Of a DNA stretch of 64,000 bases, positions 34,478 to 45,298 are shown one piece after another. Source of the DNA: Coffea arabica (Eukaryota > Streptophyta > Magnoliopsida > Gentianales > Rubiaceae); NCBI RefSeq assembly GCF_036785885.1, contig NC_092329.1, positions 7,378,001 to 7,442,000 of the forward strand. The letters run 5' to 3'. A model generated the notes under the pieces. That model searched no databases. It had not been told where the DNA came from and saw only the letters and a list, made by a program, of their open reading frames with translations. How positions within the stretch are numbered: position 1 is the stretch's first letter; the number at the start of each line of letters is the position of its first letter. A program made the position numbers and the translations under genes.

Positions 34478-37144
34478 ATGGTTCGTAGACATATGATTCA
34501 TGGTCCTTGTGGCAAAAAAAATCCAAACAATGTCTGTATGCAAGGACAACGTCAGAAAAAATGTAGAAACAATTATCCAAAGCCATTTTCTGAAAAAACA
34601 TTTCATGGGGATAATGCATACCCCACTTACCAAAGAAGCAACAATGGATACAAGATGATGGTTCGTGGACATGAAGTGGATAACAGATGGGTTGTTCCAT
34701 ACAACCCTTACCTTCTTGCAAAATTCAACTGCCATATAAATGTTGAAATCTGCTCTACAGTGAAAGCAGTGAAGTACATATATAAGTATATCTACAAAGG
34801 TCATGACAAGATCCATTTTCGAGTGAATTCAGACAGCTCTAATGACTCAAATTCTGATGCTAATTTATCTACAGTTGATGAAATAAAAAACTACCAGTCA
34901 GCTAGGTGGGTATGTGCAGTCGAAGGTATATGGAGGATATACAGATTCTTGCTATCTGAAATGCATCCTTCTATTATTCACCTACAACTTCACCTAGAAA
35001 ATTGTCAGCCATTGAACTTCAGAGGAGATCAAGACTTACGCGATGTAGTAAGAAACAGATTTGCTAAGAGAACTATGTTAACAGAATTCTTTTACATGAA
35101 TTCTACTGATCCTCTAGCTCAGAACCTCAAATGCACTTATAAAGAGTTCTCTGAACATTTTGTCTGGTATCCAGGAAGGAGAAAATGGGAGCCAAGAAAA
35201 CAAAAAGATTCTATAGGTAGGATAGTGACAGCAAGTCCAATGGAAGGAGAACGATACTTTCTCAGATTACTCCTCACACATGTCAACAGTCCAACTTCAT
35301 TTGATGATTTGAGAACAATAAATGGAGCTTATGTACACACTTTTCGTGAGGCAGCAATCTTGAGAGGTTACTTTGAGTTCGATAAGTCACAAGAACAATG
35401 TCTTGAAGAAACAAGTTTGTATCACATGCCATATAGTTTGAGAAGATTATTTGCGACTTTTCTCGTTCATTTTCCTCCTTCAAATCCAAGATATCTTTGG
35501 GAGCAATTTGAGCAGCCATTATCTGAAGATATGAGCAACATTCCAGAAATATCAGTTGATCAGATTCGTTTGCAGGTACTATGTCAAATAAATGAGTTTC
35601 TCCAATCAATGGGAAAAGACATTAATCAATACGCTTTAGTTTCAAATACCCTGTATTTTGATGCCTTGAACAAAAACACCCGTGATACAATAGCTGAAAC
35701 AAGAATCTCTGTACCAGAGCATGATCTATTAGCAATTAAACAACTAAATGCTGATCAGAAAAAAGCTTTTGACATTATTATGAATGCAGTTTTTGTTCAC
35801 AAGAAAGGGATCTTCTTCATTGATGGACCAGGTGGAACAGGAAAAACATTCCTCTATCGAGCACTACTAGCAGAAACCAGATCAAAAGGATACATAGCTC
35901 TTGCTACAGCATCCTGTGGAGTTGTGGCTTCCATTTTACCAGGTGGAAGAACAGCTCACTCAAGATTCAAGATACCAATTGCTGGAACACCAGATAAGCA
36001 ATGCAGAGTTAGTAAACAAAGCTCATTAGCAAAACTCCTTCAATCTGCAATTCTTATAATCTGGGATGAAGCTCCAATGGCGCATAAGGGCTCAATTGAA
36101 AGTGTTGACAAACTTCTAAGAGATATAATGGACTCAAACGATTTGTTTGGATCAAAGGTCATTGTTCTTGGAGGCGATTTCCGTCAAGTCTTGCCAGTGG
36201 TAACAAAGGGATCAAAATCTGAATTTATTGATGCAAGCATAGTCAATTCGTACATATGGCCACAGCTACGTAGATTACATCTGACTGAAAACATGAGAGT
36301 AAGACATGATCCAGAGTTTACTCAATATCTACTTCGCATTGGAAATGGAATGGAGCCAGTTATCTTCAAGAATTCTATCCAGATACCTCCATCAATGCTG
36401 ATAAGATATACAAATGAGGAACAATCACTGACTGCACTCATCAGGACAGTATTTCCAGATTTGAAAGCATTTTCTGACCAAAATCTCTCTGCAGTTAATC
36501 GTGCTATACTGACAACAAAAAATGACTTTGTTGATCAAATTAATGAGAGACTCATTGTACATTTAGAAGGACAACTCCAAGAATATATCAGTCGAGACAA
36601 GTGTATAGACAGCTCTGACCAGACAATCATGGAGGACTTGCTGAACAGTTTAACTCCAAATGGTTTTCCACCTCATAAGCTACTTCTTAAACCATATTGC
36701 CCTATCATGTTACTCAGAAACATTGATGCTCCTCAGGGATTATGCAACGGCACTAGACTGATATGGAAATCCTTGAGCTCCAATATCATACATGCGGTCA
36801 TAACATGTGGTGAATTTGCTGGAAAAGAGGTCTTCATCCACAGAATATCTTTCAGAGTAGAGAACAGTTCAGACTCACCAGTACCATTTGAACGTATTCA
36901 ATTTCCTATCCGGCCCTGTTTTGCTATGACAATAAACAAAGCTCAGGGACAAACGCTTGATTTTGTTGGCATATATTTGCGTGAACCAGTTTTTTCACAT
37001 GGACAGCTATATGTAGCAATGTCAAGAGCAAAGAACAGTAGTTCTGTGAAAATTCTTATCAAACCATCCATATTTGATGATGAACAAGACTCGATTACTG
37101 AAAATATAGTATATACAGAAGTACTAGATCTAGCTTACCAGTAA
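34478..37144 (+). CDS. Helitron RepHel: Rep tyrosine motif and PIF1-like helicase (888-residue open frame)
   Basis: This frame is in phase with the preceding Rep exon, separated only by the TAA at 34463. It starts MVRRHMIHGPCG, the usual Helitron block after the HUH motif. Near residue 100 it carries the tyrosine motif KYIYKYIYKGHDK, the likely nicking tyrosines. The PIF1/RecD-like SF1 helicase follows: Walker A GPGGTGKT (about 35826-35849), TAHSRFKIPI, Walker B IIWDEAPMAHKG, GGDFRQVLPVV, and C-terminal RPCFAMTINKAQGQT with LYVAMSRAKN. This is the best-preserved part of the Helitron. Because the nicking site and helicase are separated from the HUH domain by a stop codon, the transposase is probably not functional. 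Gene predictors would likely name this an ATP-dependent DNA helicase PIF1-like gene. Confidence 0.88.
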   Translation: MVRRHMIHGPCGKKNPNNVCMQGQRQKKCRNNYPKPFSEKTFHGDNAYPTYQRSNNGYKMMVRGHEVDNRWVVPYNPYLLAKFNCHINVEICSTVKAVKYIYKYIYKGHDKIHFRVNSDSSNDSNSDANLSTVDEIKNYQSARWVCAVEGIWRIYRFLLSEMHPSIIHLQLHLENCQPLNFRGDQDLRDVVRNRFAKRTMLTEFFYMNSTDPLAQNLKCTYKEFSEHFVWYPGRRKWEPRKQKDSIGRIVTASPMEGERYFLRLLLTHVNSPTSFDDLRTINGAYVHTFREAAILRGYFEFDKSQEQCLEETSLYHMPYSLRRLFATFLVHFPPSNPRYLWEQFEQPLSEDMSNIPEISVDQIRLQVLCQINEFLQSMGKDINQYALVSNTLYFDALNKNTRDTIAETRISVPEHDLLAIKQLNADQKKAFDIIMNAVFVHKKGIFFIDGPGGTGKTFLYRALLAETRSKGYIALATASCGVVASILPGGRTAHSRFKIPIAGTPDKQCRVSKQSSLAKLLQSAILIIWDEAPMAHKGSIESVDKLLRDIMDSNDLFGSKVIVLGGDFRQVLPVVTKGSKSEFIDASIVNSYIWPQLRRLHLTENMRVRHDPEFTQYLLRIGNGMEPVIFKNSIQIPPSMLIRYTNEEQSLTALIRTVFPDLKAFSDQNLSAVNRAILTTKNDFVDQINERLIVHLEGQLQEYISRDKCIDSSDQTIMEDLLNSLTPNGFPPHKLLLKPYCPIMLLRNIDAPQGLCNGTRLIWKSLSSNIIHAVITCGEFAGKEVFIHRISFRVENSSDSPVPFERIQFPIRPCFAMTINKAQGQTLDFVGIYLREPVFSHGQLYVAMSRAKNSSSVKILIKPSIFDDEQDSITENIVYTEVLDLAYQ

Positions 37145-37221
37145 TTGCTCTAAGCATGTTCATACGAGTTATTTATCCATGTCTATAATCATATACCTCT
37201 TATAGTCTTCATTCTGTACTC

Positions 37222-39495
37222 ATGTATTCTTATTACAAGTCACAGCAAGAAAGAAACATCATTCCATTCAGTGAGATAATCCCTGGACTACAAAACTGGA
37301 CAGCTCTGGTTCAGGTTCTGGACAAGCAAAAGGCATTACTTTCAAAAGCCGGCAACCGATATCAGAAGCTGATATTAATTGATTAGCATGTAATCGAAAT
37401 TCTGAACTCCACTCTATATACTTTATTACTCAACCTTTATATTCAGATCAACGCAACTATATTTGTTACCAGGGTACAACAGTTGAAGCAATGATTTATA
37501 AATCAGACATCTACTTCTTCAAAAACCATTTCCAACTCTACAAACGATACATTCTCTGCAATGCTAAAGTTGAGTACACACCATCAGAATATCGCAGTCA
37601 TCCAAATCAGTGTACATGGTACATAGATAATTCTACTGTTGTTCAAGCAATAGATGAAGTCCAGCCACCTGAGATTCCAGCTGTCTTCAGATTCTCGCCC
37701 TTTACAAAATTCCACCAGCACATAGATGATAATACAGATATAGGTAAGTCACAAAACCATGTCCTCAACTGCTAATATGCGTAGTCTTCATAACAGTTAT
37801 AACTAAGCACATTCCAAAATCAGATGTCTTAGGCATTGTCGCTGAAGTTCATCCTCGAATACAGAGAGCTACTACTGCTACCAGGGAAGTAGTGATTATA
37901 GACAAAAGATATGTAAAACCATCCATTTATTCTATACCAACTCTATACCATCACAAATTGATCAAAATATCCTTTTCTAACAAATTGTCACTTATCAATA
38001 AAACACAATGCAGCATGATGCCAGTGATTCTGACTCTGTGGGGTGAGCATGAAACAGATGAAGGCCAAACGATTGCAAATATCATTGACACAATGCCGCT
38101 CATTGTTGCACTTCGAATTAAAGTATCATCATATCACAGTGAGTGCATAACAAATTTCTGATGCTCCGCATGTTTAGTGACTTAGTATGTATTCATAATA
38201 CTATGTACCTTACAACACATAATTATTGCAGCACTGAATCTCTCAACAAAATTTGGATCAAGCATTCTGGTTAATCCTCCGATACAACAAACTGCTGATC
38301 TCAAACACTGGTACTACTTCTTCTCATAAGTAATCATTTGAAAATATTTTCTATCAAATATATTCTAAACGTTACAAATGAAACTTTTATCTTGACTCAC
38401 AAGGGCTACTGAGACACAAGCAGAAATCAAGAAACTGATGGCAGAAAAAGCATACCACAACCGAGCTAAGCTTCTGCCACAACCAAGAGATGATGAGCTC
38501 ACAACTATTCAAGATTTCCTTGCGTTTCCTACGGTAAATTGTACCCCTCATGCTTTATCACCAAAAACATTTGAAAGATACACTTTGTTTTTTTTGCCAG
38601 CTTCATCACTTGATTCCCTACTCTTGACCTCTTGTACCAATAACTCATCCAATAACTCTTATTTTCATCCCTTTTTACTTCAGGATTTTTCATTTTCTTC
38701 TTAAACATGTTAAATATTCACATCTACATCTCAATTTCCTTATCAATGTAAGCTGAACAATAGTGACTTTAATACAGAAAAAAGCCTACTGGTTGCGTGG
38801 TACTCCAAGGTTACTAGACAAGAGCCAACGATTATGGTATAATGCTTGTCCACAATGCCACAAATCATTCAGAGGAAAGCCAGCGTGGAAAATTGTTTGC
38901 ACTTCATGCAACAAACAAGTAAATATTACTGCAAGATGCCGATTAACTGTAGAACTTGCTGATTATTCTGGAGTTTTGACGCTTGATCTTTATGACAACG
39001 ATGCTCTTCAGTTACTACCTTTCACCTTATTGGAGATGCAAGACTTAGAAAACAAGGTAACAAATCGGATTTTTATATGCATTCAGAATACTATGAGTAA
39101 AAACTAAGTGTACCATATCTGATCAAAATCTGTTTATATTACTTTCACAGCATGAACTGAACTATGAAGCCATTGAAGAGGCCATTAACAGCACTGTGAT
39201 AACATGCTTTGTGAAGAAAATGATAAACACCCATGCATCCACCAGTACTGAGAAATACTCAGCCATTATCCTGCACAAAACATCCATGGCAGAGATTCTA
39301 TCACAAGTTTCTTCCACCATTGCTTGGTCAGAGTCAAGTACAGAAGCTGCAATCACCACTCCACAGACCAATGAAACTCCACTCGCTACTGCTCCAAAAG
39401 ACACAAATGTGCACAGCAGTTTGCTATCAACTCTGAAAATCACAGAGAGCCCAACTAAAAAGCAACGTACCAAAGAATCTGAAAAGGAAGAATGA
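37222..39495 (+). pseudogene. Helitron-borne RPA70-like single-strand DNA-binding protein
   Basis: Eight exons can be traced with GT-AG joints and consistent phase: 37222-37389, 37473-37743, 37824 to about 37911, about 38014-38138, 38232-38310, 38404-38533, 38778-39056 and 39151-39495. The product has OB-fold segments like replication protein A large subunit (NWTALVQVLDKQK, DIYFFKNHFQLYKRYIL, DVLGIVAEVHP, PVILTLWGEHE). A four-cysteine zinc ribbon (CPQCHKS and CTSCNK) and a Ser/Thr-rich tail ending KKQRTKESEKEE follow. Plant Helitrons often carry such a gene next to RepHel. A TAG at 37384-37386 falls inside exon 1, probably replacing a CAG codon, so this copy is likely dead. The exon 3/4 junction is uncertain. 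Confidence 0.75.
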
Positions 39496-40037
39496 AACTG
39501 TCATATAATACTTTTTGTTAGCAAATATTTTTGGACATCTACTAGCATTCCACAACTTTTGATTCTTGAACTTTGGCTCCTCAGCTTTCTACCCCTAAAC
39601 TTTTTGTTGCTGAACCTCTACTACTCTTTATCATTTGTATAGCTACTGAACTTTTGATGCACTTTTGCTTAAAGATAGTTAGCTGAGCTTTGTGGAACTG
39701 AAAACACCCGCTGTATTATGTATACTTATTGTAACTATTTTGCCTCCACTAGCTGTGTTTGAATTTTTTCTATGCTTGCAAATCCATTCCAATTTTACAA
39801 TAGTTTATTCCTTTCACCTTCATTTGAAAAAAAACTAGAGCACAAACTACAATCAAACCGAGTATTAACAAACCATGAAACACAAAAACATTTCCACTAC
39901 CTATGAACTTCATGCAACTAAACTTCCTCAACACAAAATCTAAACAGAAACTTTTACATATAATACAGTACATCACAACTGCAAACAATTCCACGATACA
40001 AATCATACAGATCAATGAAAAGATACATAGCACTGCA
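39496..40037. other. Spacer between the convergent Helitron genes
   Basis: No gene is seen. The RPA-like gene ends at 39495 and the minus-strand small ORF ends at 40038, so this 540-bp stretch should hold both 3' ends. Confidence 0.4.
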
Positions 40038-40412
40038 TTACAAATTTCTTCCACACGCATCAGAAGAGCCACTCATCGCACTTTGAACTGCTTTCCTCTG
40101 TTCTTCAACTTCTACTTCCATACGACGAGCAATGATTTGAAGAAATAGAAGGTGTCCAATATCCCCTAATGCACTTTCCAGCACACGAGCCTTCTCTGGA
40201 TGTCGATAAAAAGATTTGAACAACTCATATATCTCATTCCTAAGTAAAATATTATTTGCTAAAAGCCGATCTGCACCACTTAAGATCCCATTATCTCCAC
40301 TATGTCCTGCCAAGTTTCCCAACACACCACTTATTGATACTCGATTGAGCATAACTTCAATATCTGGATGCAAATCACGTAACACTGCAATACGATTATG
40401 AGTATAATCCAT
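40038..40412 (-). CDS. Unknown Helitron-borne small protein, member 1 (124 residues)
   Basis: I do not recognise this protein. The chosen start is the ATG at 40412, giving MDYTHNRIAVLRDLHPDIEV; a TTG two codons upstream is not used. It has no signal peptide, membrane segment or zinc motif. The middle and end look helical and charged: LLRNEIYELFKSFYRH, then ARVLESALGDIGHLL, then IIARRMEVEVEEQR. The same pattern recurs in the protein at 41576-41947 (LLKNEICNLFKEFYRH, ASVLEAAF, LIASRMRLEVLEER). Both genes lie on the strand opposite RepHel, in the Helitron 3' half. Two related open frames are better evidence of real coding than either alone. Function unknown. Confidence 0.6.
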   Translation of the reverse strand: MDYTHNRIAVLRDLHPDIEVMLNRVSISGVLGNLAGHSGDNGILSGADRLLANNILLRNEIYELFKSFYRHPEKARVLESALGDIGHLLFLQIIARRMEVEVEEQRKAVQSAMSGSSDACGRNL

Positions 40413-41575
40413 CTTCAAGTCACAAAGAAGTACAAAAAAATCACTAATAAAGTATACAAAAACCTATAACAATACAGCAACTAAATAACCAAATCACAAA
40501 ACTAACGCATTTATACACATCAACTACATCACAGAGCAAAAAGAAACAAATACAAAAAACAGAATGACACTATACACATGTGAACTAAACAACACTGACA
40601 AAAAGATATGTGCCACACAAAAAACTACTGTATTCACATGAATTCTTTTACTCTGTCTCCAAACCAAAACAAAAAGAATCAGTGGTCAAAAACAGATGTC
40701 AACCTGTCCAACATCAATTTCCCTGATCATATTCTTTCTCCATCTATAATCAAACATACCACTCTGTTTAGTCTATCAACATTTACCCGAAATATCCTAC
40801 AACTATTCATTGTTGATTCATTTAAAAATCTGATACATCGCACCAAACAATTAAAAATATCAAATAAATCTTCTTCATTTTATTATCCATTCAATCAACT
40901 TTTAAATTTTTAAACACCTCCATATATTTTATCTATCATTCATTAAACATTCGACTCTTGTCAAAAACTGCAGATTCAATTCGTATTCTGTTTCAAATTT
41001 CCTACAAATTTTCATTGAACAATAATTCACTCTACGCTGGTTCCAAATCTCATACATGCGATGGAACATATGAACATATCGCAGAAATATCCTTCATTTT
41101 ATTATGGATTTAATCTACATATTTTATTCATGTTAATTGTATAAGTTATTATATAAGTTAATCTACATACATGATAATAGACCTAATCTACATATTTTAT
41201 TCATGTTCATTAGCTCTGATACACCTAATAAAATTCTTTTAATTCATGTTAAAATTCCAAACAACTTCCCAAAAACTGCAGGCTACATTCGCATGAGTTA
41301 TGAGCAATCTAAAACCAACACATTGCAAATCTTAAATTTCCTCACAAAATTTCACTACATGCTATTGTACCACACTTCTACAAATAAAAACTTCAGTACT
41401 TCATAAAATACATACATATACATATGATGCTACTTTATGTAGCAAATAGAAGATCATGATATTCTCCAAAAACTCACAAACACTTCTTACTAGCTAAACA
41501 CCATACGCTAAAAACCATACGTCAAAAACCAACAATACACAAACCAAGAAACACATCTTCGCAAAGCCAAAACCT
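40413..41575. other. Spacer between the two small minus-strand Helitron genes
   Basis: AT-rich, with only short plus-strand ORFs that have low-complexity composition. The upstream promoter of the 40038-40412 gene should lie at its left side, but no motif stands out. Confidence 0.4.
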
Positions 41576-41947
41576 TCAATCAGTTTCGCCACCCAAGTCA
41601 CTAGAAGATGGCGGACTGGGAAAGTAATATCTTTCTTCTAACACCTCCAACCTCATTCTACTAGCAATCAATCCCAAGATCGGATAGCCCCTTCCGACCC
41701 TAAACGCAGCCTCTAGAACCGACGCCCAATCATCATGCCTATAAAATTCCTTGAACAAATTACATATCTCATTTTTCAGCAAAACATTTGCCACATGTGC
41801 TCGTGCAACAGGTTCAGCTGGACGATTCCGACACCCATTTCCCAAAGGATAAGCTGCTCCACGAACAACAGCCAGTTGATTCACCTCTTCATCCACCTCT
41901 GGATAATACAATTGAGCAGTCGGAAATCTCCCACTTCCACCCGCCAT
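41576..41947 (-). CDS. Unknown Helitron-borne small protein, member 2 (123 residues)
   Basis: I do not recognise this protein. The start is the ATG at 41947 (MAGGSGRFPTAQLYYPEVDE). Residues about 55-105 align with the protein at 40038-40412 over the pattern LL-(K/R)-NEI-x-x-LFK-x-FYRH, then VLE-A, then I-A-(S/R)-RM-x-x-EV-x-E-(E/Q)-R. The tail is Ser/Pro-rich (FPSPPSSSDLGGETD). The N-terminal half has no shared motif I can name. The region is more GC-rich than its flanks, which supports coding. It sits about 340 bp from the left end of the nested CACTA element. The host gene or Helitron family it comes from is unknown to me. Confidence 0.6.
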   Translation of the reverse strand: MAGGSGRFPTAQLYYPEVDEEVNQLAVVRGAAYPLGNGCRNRPAEPVARAHVANVLLKNEICNLFKEFYRHDDWASVLEAAFRVGRGYPILGLIASRMRLEVLEERYYFPSPPSSSDLGGETD

Positions 41948-42570
41948 TTGCAAACGTTAACTATCTACAGACAAATACTAAACGTACACTTCTTACCAGT
42001 ATCCCAGCTTCAAATATATAACCAAGAAACACCACTAGACACACGTGAATTTTCAGAACTGCCTACCGTCCTTCCACACAAGAAATTACACGTCTCATAC
42101 TACCTACACATGCAAACAAATATCTACCATGCACACGTCAATACAGCATAGATTCTGCTAACTTCATAACAGTAATATGCAGTAATATATATAAAAAATA
42201 TATATATAATATACATGTATATAACAGTAATATACACTGAAAAACGTATATATATATATAATATACATGTATATAACAGTAATACACTACAAGAAAACGG
42301 GCTTTTTGCAATGCTTTTGCTGTGGCACAAGGAGAAAGTGCGGTAAATAAGCAGCAAATTTCAATTTGTGCTGCAAATTTCACAACGGTTCCTAATTTTT
42401 ACATAAAAATGACATAGTTTTAATAAAACCCATAAAAGAAAAGAAAAGAAAATAAAGCCCAAAAAAAGGGGGAACAAACGATCCTTTCTAAAGATAACTA
42501 AACACCTAAATAGCTAAATACCCAAAAATCTGATCCTTTCCAAAGTCTGAAAGCAAACAACCTAATTCCA

Positions 42571-42592
42571 CCTCTCTCTCTCTCTCTCTCTC
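42571..42592. repeat. (CT)n microsatellite
   Basis: Eleven tandem CT units in the 5' noncoding part of the CACTA element. The stretch 42599-44263 around it has no credible gene; the ORF at 43192-43560 lacks any domain. Confidence 0.8.
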
Positions 42593-44263
42593 TTCCATCT
42601 CTCAATTCCCTTTGATTTCTAATGATGCAGTAGAAATACCTTCGGTTCCTAATTCCTGGTTAATTAATTTTTGTGTTTGTTTCTTAGTTTTATATCTGCA
42701 GTAGAAATATCAAACCAAATTTTCTTTCAATTTTAGGTCATTTTTCGAAAGGTGAATAAATTGGATATCCTCGGTTGGATTTGGTTCTCTATCGATAAAC
42801 CAATTGTAGCTTTGAGACAACTCAATCAACAATTTGGAAACATTGCAGCTTTCTAGTTTCTTGAATGGTGGGCTTGGTTGTCAAGAAGGCAGAATCAGTT
42901 GGGGGGGCAGTACGTGGCGTTCTGCTCAGATTAATACGCCCCGTGATTCCCGAAAACTAGGTAACCTTGTATTTTTACTTCTAATTGATTTCTGTTATCG
43001 TTGAAGTTCTGAGCATTTTTGTTTTGTGTTGGCTATTTTAGTTTCTAACAAAAGTGATTGACGTATGCTTATTTTAATCTGTCAAAGCCAGTCCTTTTTT
43101 CTTTTATCTCTTTTACTCTCATATTACTACTGCCCAATTCACATGATTTTCCTAAGGGAAATTAGTCTGCTCAGTATTTAATACATCTGCCATGATTATT
43201 TGTGTCGAGTGTTTGAAATTTGGCACTGGTCTTTGTTTTTACTTGCTCATAAGTAATAGTCACAGGATTGATCAGAACCAAACTTATTTTAGGAATTTAT
43301 GTAGGATTAAATGCAAGTCTGTTTTTTCCAGGCTCACGATAACTCAACGAAGTTTTACTGAAGGCTACTATTCATTCTCACCGAAGCTTTTGTTTATTAG
43401 CAATACACATGGCTTTCAATATTCTGTGCTTACTCTTACCATTGCTGATAGTGTGCCAAGACCTTTTACCTCATGGAAAATGAGCTGTATTTGCTACACT
43501 GGATCGGGCTTATGGTGTCTTTTTATTTCAATTATTTCACGAATCGCTTTTTCAAGTTGATTTCTCTTCTTTTTCTATTTCTATATATTTTAAGGGCACA
43601 GTAAGAGGAATTTAGTGATTAGTAATGGTCAACTTGAGTTATTTATGCTTTTTATTGGGTTAAGATGGAGAACGACTATATGATTTTTAAATGTGGATTT
43701 TAATGGATTTTTTCAATTATTTGAGACTTAATGTGATTTAAGGTGGAATTCTAGAGTTTTAGTTTGAAAATTTGGACTTCTGTGTAAATTGTTATGTTGT
43801 CATGCATTTGTTACTTCTCCTTTTTTTGGCCACTTTTATCCGGATTATGTCTTTTTCAATACAGTAGACAAGTTCTTGTACATAGTTGAACAGCAATCTA
43901 ACTATCTGAATTGCCCATAACCATCATTTTTATCTGCCTAGCAATTGTAGCTTGCTAGCAATTAAATGTTCTACCAAGTTGCAATTAGGAATTTGTAAGA
44001 CAATCTAGCTCCCCTGATTTATCTATGTTTCTTTTTCTTGCAAACAAAACACTGGTTTGCATATTGACATAAATTCACCACATTCTTTTGGCATTGAGAA
44101 GTTGGGTTAACTGTTAACATCGCATTCCACTATGAGCATAGCAAACTGGGATGCACATGCTGCACTTTATTTTTTATTTTTTTTGCATGTTAATAAATTT
44201 GCTATTTTTCAATTCTGTTTATAAGGTCTCTTTTCTTGCCTTCTCAATCTTGTTTCTTGTAGA

Positions 44264-45271
44264 ATGGATGATAGGTCTTGGATCTTTATTGAAGACCGAG
44301 TCAATAATCCATACTTTGAAAAGTGTCTGAGTGACTTCCTTAAATTTGCCTACAAAAAGAAGGAGGTTGGGAGTAGAATATATTGCCCATGTAGGCGATG
44401 TAAAAACTCAGAATGAAGAAAGGAAGAAACTGTGCATGCACATGTAACAATGAAGGGCTTTTTGACCACTTATACAAATTGGATTTATCATGGTGAAGAT
44501 CCATGGGACTTCAATCAAGAAAATATGAACAATGGAGTTATACCCTGGATGTAAAAATTTTACTCTTCTATCATTTGTCATCAAGTTGTTGCATGTCAAG
44601 TCTCTTTGTCGATGGAGCAACAACTCAATGACAATATTACTGGAGCTTCTCAAGGAAGTTTTTCCTGAGAATGAATTATTTCCAAGCTCTTATCGTGATG
44701 CTTGGAAGATTGTTAAAGACTTGGGTCTTAGCTACCATAAAATTCATGCATGCCCCAATGATTGCTTGATTTATTGGAAGGAGACAGAACATGAAACCTT
44801 TTGCAGAAAGTGTGGAACTCCTAGGTATAAGCAAATTGTAAAACAATCCGATGAATCAAGTGAACAAGCTAACAAAGTTCCAGCAAAGCTTGTTCGCTAT
44901 TTTCCTTTGAAACCACGTCTCCAAAGGCTGTTCATGTCATCAAAGACTGCTTCATTAATGAGATGGCATGAAGAGGAGCGCATCAAGGATGGAAAATTGA
45001 GGCATCCGGCAGACTCTTTAGCTTGGAAACATTTTAATGACCGGCACCCAAGCTTTGCTAGTGATCCTCGCAATGTTCGTGTTGGACTTGCAGCGGATGG
45101 ATTTAACCCATTCAAAGCAATGAACAATAAATACAGCACCTGGCCAGTGATTTTAGTGCCATATAATTTACCCTCATGGATGTGCATGAAGCAAACATCA
45201 TTTATGTTGTGTTTGCTAATTGATGGGCCTAAAGCTCCAGGTAATGATATTCACATATATCTTCAACCATG
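44264..45271 (+). pseudogene. CACTA transposase (TNPD-like), truncated
   Basis: The ATG at 44264 opens MDDRSWIFIEDRVNNPYFEK and a CPCRRCKN zinc-type motif, the transposase-associated domain. A TGA at 44414-44416 interrupts; the frame then continues in phase as RKEETVHAHVTMKGFLTTYT. After a deletion and frame change the main block starts at about 44532 with ELYPGCKNFT, WSNNSMTILLELLKEVFPEN, KIHACPNDCLIYW, and later RVGLAADGFNPF and STWPVILVPYNLPSWMCMKQ. It ends in a stop after GNDIHIYLQP, where family members continue into the rest of the catalytic region. The product cannot be an active transposase. Confidence 0.85.
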
Positions 45272-45298
45272 ACAAAATCATTTATGTTGTGTTTCCTA

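Noticed and set aside
41735-42151. 138-residue plus-strand ORF
   Set aside because: It overlaps the antisense of the small Helitron gene at 41576-41947 and has no pattern of its own.
43192-43560. 122-residue ORF in the CACTA element
   Set aside because: It sits in the noncoding 5' part, has no match to TNPA or TNPD and looks like AT-rich chance frame.
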